Assembly: GCF_020524345.1 (NCBI RefSeq)
Contig: NZ_JAIVLH010000001.1
Location: forward strand, 310,001-374,000
Source of the DNA: Metabacillus niabensis
Lineage (GTDB): Bacteria > Bacillota > Bacilli > Bacillales > Bacillaceae
DNA: 64,000 nt
Direction: 5' to 3'
Program-made: the position numbers and the translations under genes
Notes under the pieces: model-generated
Databases searched by the model: none
What the model was told of the DNA's origin: nothing
The model's input: the letters and a program-made list of their open reading frames with translations, nothing else
Part shown: in pieces, positions 1 through 9,018 of the stretch
Position numbering within the stretch: position 1 is the first letter of the stretch
Layout of the letters: every line of letters begins with the position of its first letter

Positions 1-237
1 ACAAATAAAGGGAAGAAAACAGGTAAGCGTTTAGTTTACCGACATGAACTTTTGGAGCAATTTCTTCAAATAATCGGTGTTGATCAAGATAAGATTTATG
101 ATGATGTGGAAGGGATTGAACATCATTTAAGTTGGAATGCTATTGACCGAATTGGAGACTTAGTTCAGTACTTCGAGGAAAATGAAGAAAGAGTCAATAC
201 TCTGCGTAAAATACAAAAGAATAATGAAGAATCATAA
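1..237 (+). CDS. mntR: Manganese-responsive transcriptional regulator MntR (5'-truncated by window edge)
   Basis: C-terminal 78 residues of an MntR/DtxR-family repressor; the reading frame is open from base 1, so the N-terminal winged helix lies outside the window. MntR represses Mn(II) uptake genes when loaded with manganese. The visible part is the dimerisation/metal-binding domain: RHELLEQFL carries the His ligand and [10 protein letters not shown] carries the Glu, Glu and His ligands known from B. subtilis MntR. An internal TTG at 52 is not the true start. A strong terminator follows directly. Assignment rests on close resemblance to the remembered B. subtilis sequence and on the downstream yqhO-yqhP-yqhQ order. 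Confidence 0.93.
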   Translation, partial: TNKGKKTGKRLVYRHELLEQFLQIIGVDQDKIYDDVEGIEHHLSWNAIDRIGDLVQYFEENEERVNTLRKIQKNNEES

Positions 238-280
238 AAAGCGATGGGAAGTAGAACCACTACGACCCATCGCTTTTTTT
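236..280 (+). terminator. Rho-independent terminator after mntR
   Basis: The stem AAAAAGCGATGGG pairs with CCCATCGCTTTTT across a loop of about 18 nt and ends in a T run. It overlaps the mntR stop codon region. Confidence 0.85.
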
Positions 281-430
281 ATATCGTCGAACTAAGAGGA
301 AAATTATATCAATTATTATTTTAATAAAAAGTATACAGAGGGATATACAAGTCACATGTTCCATACTAGAATGATAGGTTTTAATCCTTTAATATGCATC
401 AGCTTTAATGCGTTAAACGAGGGAGCGAAA

Positions 431-477
431 TCATTGTCGAACGAAACTTAAGTGTAAACGACCGATTATGACAATGA
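431..477 (+). promoter_or_regulatory. Inverted repeat with 0A-like box upstream of the peptide ABC operon
   Basis: The 282-bp gap between mntR and the ABC operon holds a perfect 8-bp inverted repeat, TCATTGTC (431-438) and GACAATGA (470-477). The left arm runs into ATTGTCGAA (433-441), eight of nine bases of the Spo0A box TTTGTCRAA. An operator role for the importer operon is inferred; no convincing -35/-10 pair was found in the gap. Confidence 0.35.
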
Positions 478-562
478 GCATTAACATATTATGCAATAAT
501 ATTCAGTACTTTCATTATATTTTAATAGTTTATCATTTTAATAAAATAATGGTGGTGAGAAA

Positions 563-1582
563 TTGAGTATACAACCAATACTCCAAATAAGAAAATTAAG
601 TATATCTTTTAGATCTGAAAAAAAGGTAGTGCCAGCTGTAAAAAATATTAGTTTTGATGTATACAAGGGAGAAATAGTAGGGATTGTAGGAGAGTCTGGT
701 AGCGGAAAGAGTGTAACATCATTAGCAGCAATGGGGTTAATTCCCAGTCCTCCAGGGTTGATCGAAACCGGTGAAATTTTGTTTGAGGGAAAAGATTTAA
801 CCAAGCTAAATGAGAAAAATATGAGAAAGATTAGAGGGAATCAAATTTCAATGATTTTCCAAGAACCAATGACCTCGTTAAATCCTTTGTTTTCGATAGG
901 AAATCAATTAACAGAAGCACTACGATTACATACTGATGTAACAAAAAAGGGTGCCAGGTTGAAAGCAATTGAATTATTGAAATTAGTAGGGATTCCTAGA
1001 GTAGAAGAAATAATAAATGAGTATCCGCACCAACTATCCGGCGGAATGCGGCAAAGAGTTATGATCGCTATGGCGATGGTTTGTAATCCCCGTGTTTTAA
1101 TAGCAGACGAGCCCACAACAGCTCTTGATGTTACGATTCAAGCGCAAATTTTAACACTTATGAAAGAACTAAATACAAACATGAATACTTCGATTATTTT
1201 CATCACACATGATTTGGGTGTAGTTGCAGAGATTTGTGATCGGGTACTTGTTATGTATTCAGGCCAAATTGTTGAACAAGGTGATGTTAAGACTATTTTA
1301 AAAGATCCAAAACATCCTTACACGAAGGGGTTAATAAAATCCATCCCGGATATTAGAGGGAAAATAGAGCGCTTATATAGTATACCTGGCCAAATTCAGA
1401 GTCATGGGAGTTCACATCAAGGGTGCCGTTTTGCCCCGCGATGTGAGGAGGCATATGGTGAATGCCTAGAAGGAGTACCAAGCTTATATAAAATGATGAA
1501 GGAAGGACATAATGTGCGGTGCTTTTTACATAAAAAGAGCGGGGAGGTTGATAAAAATGACCGAATTTCTTCTTCAAGTTGA
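563..1582 (+). CDS. Dipeptide/oligopeptide ABC transporter ATP-binding protein (DppD/AppD-like)
   Basis: 339 aa cytoplasmic ATPase, first gene of a five-gene importer operon in the D-F-A-B-C order of the B. subtilis app operon. Walker A GESGSGKS is at residues 43-50, the signature LSGGMRQR near 157 and Walker B IADEPTTALD near 180. The C-terminal oligo_HPY extension keeps the family cysteine pattern (GCRFAPRCEEAYGEC), which is associated with a metal or Fe-S site in some relatives. The start is TTG at 563, preceded by GGTGGTGAG. It overlaps the next gene by 26 bp. Subfamily (Dpp, App or Opp) cannot be fixed from the ATPase alone. Confidence 0.88.
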   Translation: MSIQPILQIRKLSISFRSEKKVVPAVKNISFDVYKGEIVGIVGESGSGKSVTSLAAMGLIPSPPGLIETGEILFEGKDLTKLNEKNMRKIRGNQISMIFQEPMTSLNPLFSIGNQLTEALRLHTDVTKKGARLKAIELLKLVGIPRVEEIINEYPHQLSGGMRQRVMIAMAMVCNPRVLIADEPTTALDVTIQAQILTLMKELNTNMNTSIIFITHDLGVVAEICDRVLVMYSGQIVEQGDVKTILKDPKHPYTKGLIKSIPDIRGKIERLYSIPGQIQSHGSSHQGCRFAPRCEEAYGECLEGVPSLYKMMKEGHNVRCFLHKKSGEVDKNDRISSSS

Positions 1583-2525
1583 TGGATTGAAAAAAAACTT
1601 CCCAATCAATAATGGATTACTAGGGAAACAAACGGGGGAAGTGAGGGCAGTTGATGATCTATCCTTCTATGTAAAGAAAGGAGAGACTTTAGGCATTGTT
1701 GGTGAAAGTGGCTGCGGGAAATCAACTACAGGTCGTCTCCTAATGAGATTAATAGAGGCAAGTGATGGAAAAATTGTATTTGAAGATAAAGAGATAACAA
1801 CAATGTCAAAGAATGAATTAAGAAAGATACGGAGAGATATCCAAATGGTTTTTCAAGATCCCTATGCCTCCTTAAATCCAAGACACTCGATTGAAAAAAT
1901 TTTGGAAGAGCCATTGATTGTTCATCAAATAGGGACAAAGGAGGAAAGAAAGAAAAGGGTAAAGGAGATGTTGGAAATTGTTGGATTGGGTCGTCACCAT
2001 GCTAGAAGGTATCCACACCAGTTTAGTGGTGGGCAACGACAAAGAATTGGGATAGCGAGAGCCCTTATGACAAAACCAAAATTAATTATTGCGGATGAGC
2101 CTGTTTCAGCTCTGGATGTATCAATTCAGGCCCAAGTATTAAACCTGATGAAAGATATTCAGGTGGAATTCCAACTTACCTATATTTTTATTGCACATGA
2201 CCTTGGTGTTGTTCGTCATATCAGTGACAGGGTAGGAGTGATGTATTTAGGTAGATTGATTGAATTAGCGGATAGTGAGGAACTTTATAAAAAGGCTATG
2301 CATCCATATACAAAAGCACTTTTATCTGCTGTTCCAAGCGCTGATCCTGATGTTATTCGTCATAACATTCCTTTATTAGGAGAAATGCCAAGTCCTTCAA
2401 ACCCGCCTTCAGGATGTGCTTTTCATACTCGATGTTCAGAAGGTATGGACATTTGTAAATCGATTAGACCTAATGATCAAAACATAGATGGTCATTTTGT
2501 TGCTTGTCATCTATACAATCGATGA
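1557..2525 (+). CDS. Dipeptide/oligopeptide ABC transporter ATP-binding protein (DppF/AppF-like)
   Basis: 322 aa, the second ATPase of the importer, expected to pair with the upstream ATPase at the membrane. Walker A GESGCGKST is near residue 48, the signature FSGGQRQR near 155 and Walker B IADEPVSALD follows. The C-terminus has the oligo_HPY region with CAFHTRCSEGMDIC and a later Cys. I chose ATG 1557 because GGGGAGG lies about 10 bases upstream and the protein then begins at the usual family position; an ATG at 1512 is in frame but lies deep in the previous gene. Confidence 0.88.
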   Translation: MTEFLLQVDGLKKNFPINNGLLGKQTGEVRAVDDLSFYVKKGETLGIVGESGCGKSTTGRLLMRLIEASDGKIVFEDKEITTMSKNELRKIRRDIQMVFQDPYASLNPRHSIEKILEEPLIVHQIGTKEERKKRVKEMLEIVGLGRHHARRYPHQFSGGQRQRIGIARALMTKPKLIIADEPVSALDVSIQAQVLNLMKDIQVEFQLTYIFIAHDLGVVRHISDRVGVMYLGRLIELADSEELYKKAMHPYTKALLSAVPSADPDVIRHNIPLLGEMPSPSNPPSGCAFHTRCSEGMDICKSIRPNDQNIDGHFVACHLYNR

Positions 2526-2570
2526 CAAGCAACATTGATGATAAATAACTAATGGGGGTATGAAAGGAAA

Positions 2571-4184
2571 ATGAAAAAGAATATGAAGTGGTTACTAGTT
2601 TCATTGTTAGCACTAAGCATGCTGCTAGTTGGTTGTAGTGGAAATTCAAATCAAGAAGCAGGTGGAAAAGAACAGCCCGCAAACAATGCGGAAACCAAAA
2701 AGGACACACTGGTGTTTGGGCGTGGAGGGGATTCTACATCACTGGATCCTATTACAACGACTGAGGGAGAAACCTTTAAAGTAACGGAAAATATTTTTGA
2801 AACACTACTAGAGTATGGTGAGCAAGATACGACCTTACATCCTGGTCTTGCTGAATCGTGGGAGGTATCAGATGATGCATTAACTTACACCTTAAAGCTC
2901 CGTCAGGGTGTGAAGTTCCATGATGGGACAGATTTTAATGCAGATGCTGTTGTATTTAACTTTAATCGTTGGATGAGTGGGAATGCAGATGATTTTCCTT
3001 ACTACACGATGTTTGGCGGATTTAAGGGAGAAGAAGGTCATGTTATTAAAGAGATTAAAGCTCTAGACGAGTATACAGTTGAATTTACACTTAACCGTCC
3101 CCAAGCTCCATTTCTGAAAAATTTAGCCATGTCTCCATTTGGTATTGCGAGTCCAACAGCTGTTGAGGAATATGGTGATGATTTTAGGAAAAATCCAGTC
3201 GGAACAGGTGCGTTTAAATTTGTAGAATGGAAGCAGAATGATCGAATTGTTTTGGAAAAAAATGAAAGCTATTGGATGGAAGGATTCCCAAAGTTAAATC
3301 AAGTAATATTCAGAGTTATTCCTGAAAATACGGCAAGGCTAAATGCTTTAACGAACGGAGAAATTGATTTAATGGATGGAGTTAATAATTCTGATGAAGC
3401 GACGGTTACTAATAATGATCAATTACAATTAATTGAGCGACCATCTATGAATGTTGGATACTTAGGTTTTACGACAAATAGACCGCCATTTGATAATAAG
3501 CTTGTTCGTCAAGCATTAAATCATGCGATTGATAAGCAAGGAATAATTGATGCGTTTTATGGTGGAAAAGCGGAGGCAGCGAAGAATCCAATGCCACCTT
3601 CAATTGAAGGATATAACAATGAAATTGAAGACTATCCTTATGATTTAGAAAAGGCGAAAGAGTTGTTGGCGGAAGCTGGGTATCCAGACGGATTTGACAT
3701 GGACCTGTGGGCTATGCCGGTAGCAAGGCCTTATATGCCAGAAGGAATGAAGGTTGCGGAGGTTATTCAAGCATCTTTTGCAGAAATTGGCGTCAAAGCA
3801 GAAATTCAGTCGGTTGATTGGGCAACATACCTGGAAAAAGCAGCAAAAGGGGAATTCGATGCATACATGTTAGGCTGGACCGGTGATAATGGTGATCCGG
3901 ATAACTTCTTATATACCCTCTTAGATAAAGATAGTATCGGAAGCAACAACTATTCTTACTATAGTAATGATGAACTTCATGATGTATTAATTAATGCTCA
4001 AAAAGAGACAGAACAAGATAAACGAAATGAATTATATAAGCAGGCTCAAGAGATTATTCATGAAGATGCACCTTGGGTTCCACTTGTTCACTCTACACCT
4101 TTATTAGCTGGAACGAGTTATATTGCTAATTACTTCCCACATCCTACCGGCTCGGAAGCATTGACAAAAGTTGAATTTAAATAA
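2571..4184 (+). CDS. Dipeptide-type ABC transporter substrate-binding lipoprotein (DppA-like)
   Basis: 537 aa extracytoplasmic solute-binding protein (SBP_bac_5 family). The lipoprotein signal is residues 1-22 with lipobox LVGC, so it is anchored outside the membrane. Although the operon order is that of app, the sequence resembles E. coli DppA more than AppA: MPVARPYMP and GWTGDNGDPDN correspond to the regions where DppA holds the carboxylate (Arg) and amino (Asp) ends of a dipeptide. Dipeptides are therefore the likeliest ligand; glutathione or haem, bound by some relatives, is possible. A hairpin follows the gene before the permeases, suited to making more binding protein than membrane subunits. 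Confidence 0.85.
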   Translation: MKKNMKWLLVSLLALSMLLVGCSGNSNQEAGGKEQPANNAETKKDTLVFGRGGDSTSLDPITTTEGETFKVTENIFETLLEYGEQDTTLHPGLAESWEVSDDALTYTLKLRQGVKFHDGTDFNADAVVFNFNRWMSGNADDFPYYTMFGGFKGEEGHVIKEIKALDEYTVEFTLNRPQAPFLKNLAMSPFGIASPTAVEEYGDDFRKNPVGTGAFKFVEWKQNDRIVLEKNESYWMEGFPKLNQVIFRVIPENTARLNALTNGEIDLMDGVNNSDEATVTNNDQLQLIERPSMNVGYLGFTTNRPPFDNKLVRQALNHAIDKQGIIDAFYGGKAEAAKNPMPPSIEGYNNEIEDYPYDLEKAKELLAEAGYPDGFDMDLWAMPVARPYMPEGMKVAEVIQASFAEIGVKAEIQSVDWATYLEKAAKGEFDAYMLGWTGDNGDPDNFLYTLLDKDSIGSNNYSYYSNDELHDVLINAQKETEQDKRNELYKQAQEIIHEDAPWVPLVHSTPLLAGTSYIANYFPHPTGSEALTKVEFK

Positions 4185-4197
4185 AGTTGTTAGATGG

Positions 4198-4214
4198 GGA
4201 GACATAGTCTCCCT
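4198..4214 (+). other. Intercistronic hairpin between binding protein and permease genes
   Basis: A perfect 7-bp stem GGGAGAC/GTCTCCC with a 3-nt loop lies just after the binding-protein stop. No T run follows, so it probably acts as an mRNA 3'-end stabiliser or processing barrier rather than a full terminator. Confidence 0.5.
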
Positions 4215-4369
4215 TATCTCGACTGGAAATATTGAATTGGCACTTTTCTCTCCTAGTAAACCTAATCCCTATGTGAACTTTAAGGCTAGCTGCTTGATTT
4301 CCTTTTCCTCTATAAAAAGGGGGCGTTAAGATACCTAAACCTACATGTTAATAAAAAAGAGGTGAGCAT

Positions 4370-5377
4370 ATGTTGTCCTATACGGTTCGTCGACTGTTTT
4401 CACTTATACCTGTTTTGTTTGGAATGACATTGGTTGTTTTTGCCATTATACGGGCAATTCCCGGTGACCCTGCACAAGTTATTCTCGGGCAAAAGGCTAC
4501 AAAAGAGGCGATTGCTACTTTAACGAAAGAATTAGGGTTAGATAAACCGTGGTATATTCAATATGTCGATTATTTACAAGCTCTTTTTACGGGAGATCTT
4601 GGTACATCATTACGGACAAGAGGGCCGATAAATGAAGAAATATGGCCATATCTGGCTGCAACCATTGAACTTACACTGGTCGCCATGATTATAGCGATCT
4701 TTATTGGAGTCAATGCAGGAATTATCAGTGCGTGGTTTTCAAATTCATGGTTTGATTACCTTGCGATGATTTTAGCATTAATCGGTGTGTCAATGCCTAT
4801 ATTCTGGCTTGGTTTAATGGAGCAATGGGTGTTTTCGATCGAATTAGGATGGTTACCGTCAACAGGAAGGGAAGATGTAAGAAATCCTGTTGAGGCGATA
4901 ACGAATATTTATATGATTGATACAATTCTTCAAGGCAGAGCAGATCAATTTGTACAGGTTATTCAACACTTGATTCTTCCAAGCCTTGCCCTTGCGACCA
5001 TTCCAATGGCTATTATCGCAAGAATGACACGTTCCACCATGCTTGAGGTTATGAAATCAGACTATATCCGAACTGCGAAAGCAAAAGGATTAAACATGTT
5101 TTGGGTTGTATATAAACATGCATTAAAAAATGCCATTATACCCGTTTTAACAGTTATTGGGTTGCAGACAGGTCTCCTTTTAGGAGGAGCAATTTTGACT
5201 GAAACAATCTTTGGGTGGCCTGGTATTGGACGTTATCTCTATGATGCCATTAGTTACCGTGATTACCCGGTTATTCAGTCAGGAATTTTAATGATTGCAG
5301 CGATTTTTGTTTTTATTAATCTAGTTGTTGATCTATTATATGCCGTTATCGATCCGCGAATTAAATATCATCAATAA
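4370..5377 (+). CDS. Dipeptide/oligopeptide ABC transporter permease (DppB/AppB-like)
   Basis: 335 aa integral membrane protein of the binding-protein-dependent permease family. The N-terminal helix (MLSYTVRRLFSLIPVLFGMT) is followed by the periplasmic GDPAQVILGQKAT segment typical of DppB, then about five further helices and the EAA loop around EVMKSDYIRTAKAKGLN, which contacts the ATPases. AAAGAGGTGAGC precedes ATG 4370. The gap to the binding-protein gene is 185 bp and to the second permease 18 bp. It should form the heterodimeric channel with the next gene product. Confidence 0.88.
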   Translation: MLSYTVRRLFSLIPVLFGMTLVVFAIIRAIPGDPAQVILGQKATKEAIATLTKELGLDKPWYIQYVDYLQALFTGDLGTSLRTRGPINEEIWPYLAATIELTLVAMIIAIFIGVNAGIISAWFSNSWFDYLAMILALIGVSMPIFWLGLMEQWVFSIELGWLPSTGREDVRNPVEAITNIYMIDTILQGRADQFVQVIQHLILPSLALATIPMAIIARMTRSTMLEVMKSDYIRTAKAKGLNMFWVVYKHALKNAIIPVLTVIGLQTGLLLGGAILTETIFGWPGIGRYLYDAISYRDYPVIQSGILMIAAIFVFINLVVDLLYAVIDPRIKYHQ

Positions 5378-5395
5378 CGAAAAGAGGGGATATCA

Positions 5396-6295
5396 ATGGC
5401 AGAGGTTGCTAAAAATAAACCTCATACTTTGAATAAGATAGCAGAAGAACAGGTTACACCACCATGGAAAGAGGCATGGCAAACCTTTTGTAAAAATAAA
5501 TTAGCCTTGGTTGGATTAGGTCTTGTGATTTTTTTCCTTATCCTGGCGTTGCTTGCTCCAATTATTGCTCCATATGGTTTTAAGGACCAAGAACTGTCAA
5601 AACGATTACTTGCCCCATCAAGTGAACACTGGTTTGGGACTGATGATTTCGGTAGAGACATTTTTTCCCGCGTTCTATACGGTGCAAGAATATCTCTTTG
5701 GGTTGGTTTCTTTTCAGTATTAGGATCTGCGATAATTGGTACGTTTCTTGGTATTATTGCAGGTTATTACGGAAGATGGGTTGATACAATCATCTCAAGG
5801 ATATTTGATATTATGTTAGCATTTCCTAGCATATTGCTAGCTATTGCAGTTGTAGCTATTCTTGGACCCTCCTTGCAAAATGCACTGATTGCAATCGCTA
5901 TTATCAATATTCCAAATTTTGGTCGACTTGTAAGATCAAAAGTTCTGAGTGTTAAACAGGAGGAATACATAATGGCAGCAAAAGCGATAGGGATGCGTGA
6001 TAATAGAATTCTTTTTCGGCATATTTTACCGAACAGTATGACACCAATTATTGTGCAGGGGACATTAGCCATTGCAACAGCTATTATTGAGGCGGCAGCA
6101 CTAGGCTTCCTCGGATTAGGAGCTCAAGCGCCAAATCCGGAATGGGGAAAAATGTTATCAGATTCAAAGCAATACCTTATGCAGGCTCCTTGGACCTTGT
6201 TCTTTCCAGGTTTAGCCATTATGCTAACCGTTTTAGGTTTTAATTTAATGGGAGACGGCTTACGAGACGTTCTGGATCCAAAAATGAAACAATAG
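5396..6295 (+). CDS. Dipeptide/oligopeptide ABC transporter permease (DppC/AppC-like)
   Basis: 299 aa second permease subunit. It has a cytoplasmic N-terminus with WKEAWQTFCKNKLALVGL (OppC_N region), a transmembrane helix, the FGTDDFGRDIFSRVLYGARIS motif typical of DppC/OppC, and an EAA loop near VLSVKQEEYIMAAKAIGM. It is the last gene of the importer operon, with a terminator after it. GAGGGGATATCA precedes ATG 5396. Some databases label such proteins nickel permease NikC; the neighbouring DppA-like binding protein argues for peptides. Confidence 0.88.
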   Translation: MAEVAKNKPHTLNKIAEEQVTPPWKEAWQTFCKNKLALVGLGLVIFFLILALLAPIIAPYGFKDQELSKRLLAPSSEHWFGTDDFGRDIFSRVLYGARISLWVGFFSVLGSAIIGTFLGIIAGYYGRWVDTIISRIFDIMLAFPSILLAIAVVAILGPSLQNALIAIAIINIPNFGRLVRSKVLSVKQEEYIMAAKAIGMRDNRILFRHILPNSMTPIIVQGTLAIATAIIEAAALGFLGLGAQAPNPEWGKMLSDSKQYLMQAPWTLFFPGLAIMLTVLGFNLMGDGLRDVLDPKMKQ

Positions 6296-6314
6296 AATAC
6301 ACATGATTAGTTTT

Positions 6315-6347
6315 CAAAAAACTCCAAGTTGCGGGAGTTTTTTATTT
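6315..6347 (+). terminator. Terminator of the peptide ABC operon
   Basis: AAAAAACTCC pairs with GGGAGTTTTTT across a short loop (AAGTTGC) and runs into T-rich DNA. Confidence 0.75.
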
Positions 6348-6451
6348 TTCCTCCAAGAAAAATCGAAACCAAATTGCTTTCTAATGACAATTCGATTGGT
6401 CTATTTTTCCACCCCATCTCTTACACTATAAAAGGAGGAAGGTGAGGAGCT

Positions 6452-7339
6452 ATGCAAATTGATGGTGTATTTTCAGGTGGTGGAATAAAGGGATTTGCTC
6501 TTATTGGAGCGTATGAGGTGATTGAAAAGAGAGGGTTCGAGTTTAAACGTCTTGCAGGTACAAGTGCAGGATCTATTATTTGTGCCTTTGTTATGGCTGG
6601 TTATAGAAGTGATGAAATATTAGAAATGATGGACGAATTAGACCTGAAAATGTTATTAGACGCCCGAAAATCATTTCTACCGCTCCCATTTACAAAATGG
6701 ATTTCACTTTATTGGAATTTGGGTTTATATCGTGGAGTCAAACTGGAAGAATGGATCTGTCAAAAGTTAAAAAACAAAGGGATTTCTACATTTGCGGATC
6801 TGCCAGTAGGTAGTTTAAGAGTTGTTGCCTCAGATTTAACAAATGGTCGGTTAATCGTGTTGCCTGATGATCTTCTTAAATATGGAATCGAGCCATTATC
6901 TTTTTCAGTAGCAAAAGCAGTGAGAATGAGCTGCAGCCTCCCTTATTTTTTTGAACCTGTAAAATTAACAACGTCAAAAGGGGTTAATATTTTTGTTGAT
7001 GGTGGTGTACTTAGTAACTTTCCAATATGGCTTTTTCAGCAAAAAAGTAAACATACCAAAAAAAGGCCTGTTCTAGGTATAAAATTGAGTTCTAGTGAAC
7101 AGGAAAGACCCGCTAAAGAAATTCATAATGCAATTGATATGTTTAATGCTCTATTTGAAACAATGAAAGATGCACATGATAGCAGGCATATTTCCAAAAG
7201 ACATGAAAAAGATATTGTGTTTATTCCTGTTGAAAACATTGTCACAACAGAATTCGAAATAAATGAACAAAAAAAACTAGCTCTAATAGAGCTAGGTCGA
7301 AGACGAACAAACGAATTTTTAAAAAATTGGTCATATTAG
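6452..7339 (+). CDS. yqhO: Patatin-like phospholipase family protein YqhO
   Basis: 295 aa patatin-fold acyl hydrolase. The Ser-Asp dyad features are all present: oxyanion motif GGGIKG (about residues 9-14), nucleophile elbow GTSAG (residues 40-44) and catalytic DGG (about residue 182). Such enzymes hydrolyse acyl esters of lipids; the physiological substrate of YqhO is unknown. There is no signal peptide, so it should be cytoplasmic or membrane-associated. Start ATG 6452 follows GGAGGAAGGTGAGGAG. The stop overlaps the convergent yqhP stop by a few bases, as expected for a compact yqhO/yqhP junction. Confidence 0.88.
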   Translation: MQIDGVFSGGGIKGFALIGAYEVIEKRGFEFKRLAGTSAGSIICAFVMAGYRSDEILEMMDELDLKMLLDARKSFLPLPFTKWISLYWNLGLYRGVKLEEWICQKLKNKGISTFADLPVGSLRVVASDLTNGRLIVLPDDLLKYGIEPLSFSVAKAVRMSCSLPYFFEPVKLTTSKGVNIFVDGGVLSNFPIWLFQQKSKHTKKRPVLGIKLSSSEQERPAKEIHNAIDMFNALFETMKDAHDSRHISKRHEKDIVFIPVENIVTTEFEINEQKKLALIELGRRRTNEFLKNWSY

Positions 7340-7716
7340 AAAAACGCTCGGTTTTTCTTTTTTCCTTTCTTTCCTTCAATCACTGTTAAATGTGAAGGTT
7401 GTTGCTTTTTCTTTTTTATGGCAGAGGCTTTTTTTGTTTTCTTTACTTGAGAAATGTTTCTTACATTTGAACCTTTATTGCTTCGGTCGTCAAAACGTCT
7501 TTTGGATTGTTTCGCAGCTTTTAAATAGGAAGATTGCTCTTTTCCCATTTTTCTTCTAGAAACTAATCGATAAATAAGGTAAATTAACCCGGCGATTGCT
7601 GCATAGATTGCAATTTGTTTTAAAAGCCATAGAGGCTCTGACACGAGGGTTGTGACAAAACCTATTACTCCTAGTAAAATAATAACCATGACGATCCAAT
7701 TAGTACGACGAGTCAT
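7336..7716 (-). CDS. yqhP: SA1362/YqhP family small membrane protein
   Basis: 126 aa. Two hydrophobic segments in the first 60 residues (NWIVMVIILLGVIGFVTTL and the region around LLKQIAIYAAIAGLIYLIY) are followed by a long Lys/Arg-rich cytoplasmic tail ending KKGKKKNRAFF. The function is unknown. I start at the ATG preceded by GGAGGTGG (MTRRTN...); the in-frame TTG five codons earlier lies on the ribosome binding site itself. It lies 44 bp after yqhQ on the same strand, so the two probably form an operon. Confidence 0.8.
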   Translation of the reverse strand: MTRRTNWIVMVIILLGVIGFVTTLVSEPLWLLKQIAIYAAIAGLIYLIYRLVSRRKMGKEQSSYLKAAKQSKRRFDDRSNKGSNVRNISQVKKTKKASAIKKKKQQPSHLTVIEGKKGKKKNRAFF

Positions 7717-7760
7717 CCTGACCACCTCCAAGGAAAGATACCAATCAAAATACGCTCAAA

Positions 7761-8708
7761 TCACACGATTTGCTCTGCGGATGTCTGAGTCTCTTTTTCC
7801 ATCCGAAGAAGTTCATTAAAACTTGCGATTGCTACTTCAACTTGGTCATTTGTAGGTTCTTTTGTTGTTAAAAGTTGTAACCATAAACCCGGATACCCTA
7901 AAAATCGTAAAACCGGAATGTGGCGAACCTTATTTGTGAGCTGTAGTACTTCGAAAGAAATACCAAGTACGACAGGTATTAAAGCCAAGCGATTTACGAT
8001 TCTTAACCATAATGGATCTGTCGGAACAAGTGTGTAAACAAAAACACCAACAATGACTGTAAAGAGAATAAAGCTACTGCCGCATCTGTAATGCAATCGT
8101 GATTGGCTTTGAACATTTTCAACTGTTAACTCTAGATTATTTTCGTATGTGTTAATTACTTTATGCTCTGCCCCGTGGTATTGAAACACGCGTCTTATCA
8201 AAGGTGTAAATGAGATAGCATATATGTATGCTAAAAGTAACGCGAGTTTGAAAGCACCTTCTATGAGAATTTGCCCGAAATCCGAAGAGATAAGGGGACG
8301 GAAAAATTCTGCTAAGAAAACAGGTAAAAGCGTAAAGATAACTTTACCAAAGAAAAAGGAAAGAACCCCTACTGCTGCAATGCCGAGCCACATTGTTAGT
8401 TTTGAATCACTTTTCTTTTGCTCTTCAATCATTTGCTCGTCATCCGCCGGATCAACTTCAAAGCGCTCAGTAGCGAAATTCAAGTGCTTAGACCCGTTAG
8501 CACTTGCCTCGATGATTGCCACAATTCCCCGTAAAAAAGGAATCTTTTTCAAAGAAGATAACGTTTTCTGACTTTTCCTAGGTAAATGGAAATAATCAAT
8601 GGAGTTGTCTGTTCGACGAATGGCTGTTACGTAGTGGTGTTTTCCACCAAACATAACGCCTTCGATAACAGCTTGCCCACCATATGCAGGTTTTTTTTCA
8701 TTTGCCAT
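7761..8708 (-). CDS. yqhQ: DUF1385 family membrane protein YqhQ
   Basis: 315 aa multi-pass membrane protein. It starts with the conserved GGQAVIEGVMFGG block, has two hydrophobic stretches around residues 105-165, then the conserved RVFQYHGAEHKVINTYE motif and a further pair of membrane segments. The His/Glu-rich motif hints at metal binding, but no activity is established to my knowledge. It is transcribed away from yqhR. The ribosome binding site (GGTTGGTG) is modest. Confidence 0.85.
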   Translation of the reverse strand: MANEKKPAYGGQAVIEGVMFGGKHHYVTAIRRTDNSIDYFHLPRKSQKTLSSLKKIPFLRGIVAIIEASANGSKHLNFATERFEVDPADDEQMIEEQKKSDSKLTMWLGIAAVGVLSFFFGKVIFTLLPVFLAEFFRPLISSDFGQILIEGAFKLALLLAYIYAISFTPLIRRVFQYHGAEHKVINTYENNLELTVENVQSQSRLHYRCGSSFILFTVIVGVFVYTLVPTDPLWLRIVNRLALIPVVLGISFEVLQLTNKVRHIPVLRFLGYPGLWLQLLTTKEPTNDQVEVAIASFNELLRMEKETQTSAEQIV

Positions 8709-9018
8709 GTGACACCAACCTATCTAATTCTTATTATGGAAGTAAACAATGTTTAATCAGAGTTTAGCTATTATCTCTATAATACAGAATTTAGAAAGAA
8801 ACCTCTACAGTGATGTTTAGAAATAAACATTATAAGAGCCAGCAATTTGCAAGGAACGATTAAACTGTTTATTTGGATGGTAATAATGGACAAATGATCG
8901 TGATTCTTCCTTTTTCTAACGCTTAGTTTAAACGAATTGTTGGAAATTATTCCTATACTAACATTATACCCACGCATTTTTTTACTAGACATGATTAAGA
9001 TGAAAAAGTGTAAATTTT
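8709..9018. other. Divergent intergenic region yqhQ/yqhR, no gene recognised
   Basis: About 310 AT-rich bases between yqhQ (minus strand) and the repeat element before yqhR. An antisense frame at 8777-8992 has no ribosome binding site, is rich in Ile/Ser/Lys/His and resembles no family I know. The region presumably holds the two divergent promoters, but I cannot assign them. Confidence 0.4.

Noticed and set aside
8777-8992. 71-codon minus-strand frame upstream of yqhQ
   Set aside because: No ribosome binding site, no family resemblance and a composition expected of AT-rich intergenic DNA.
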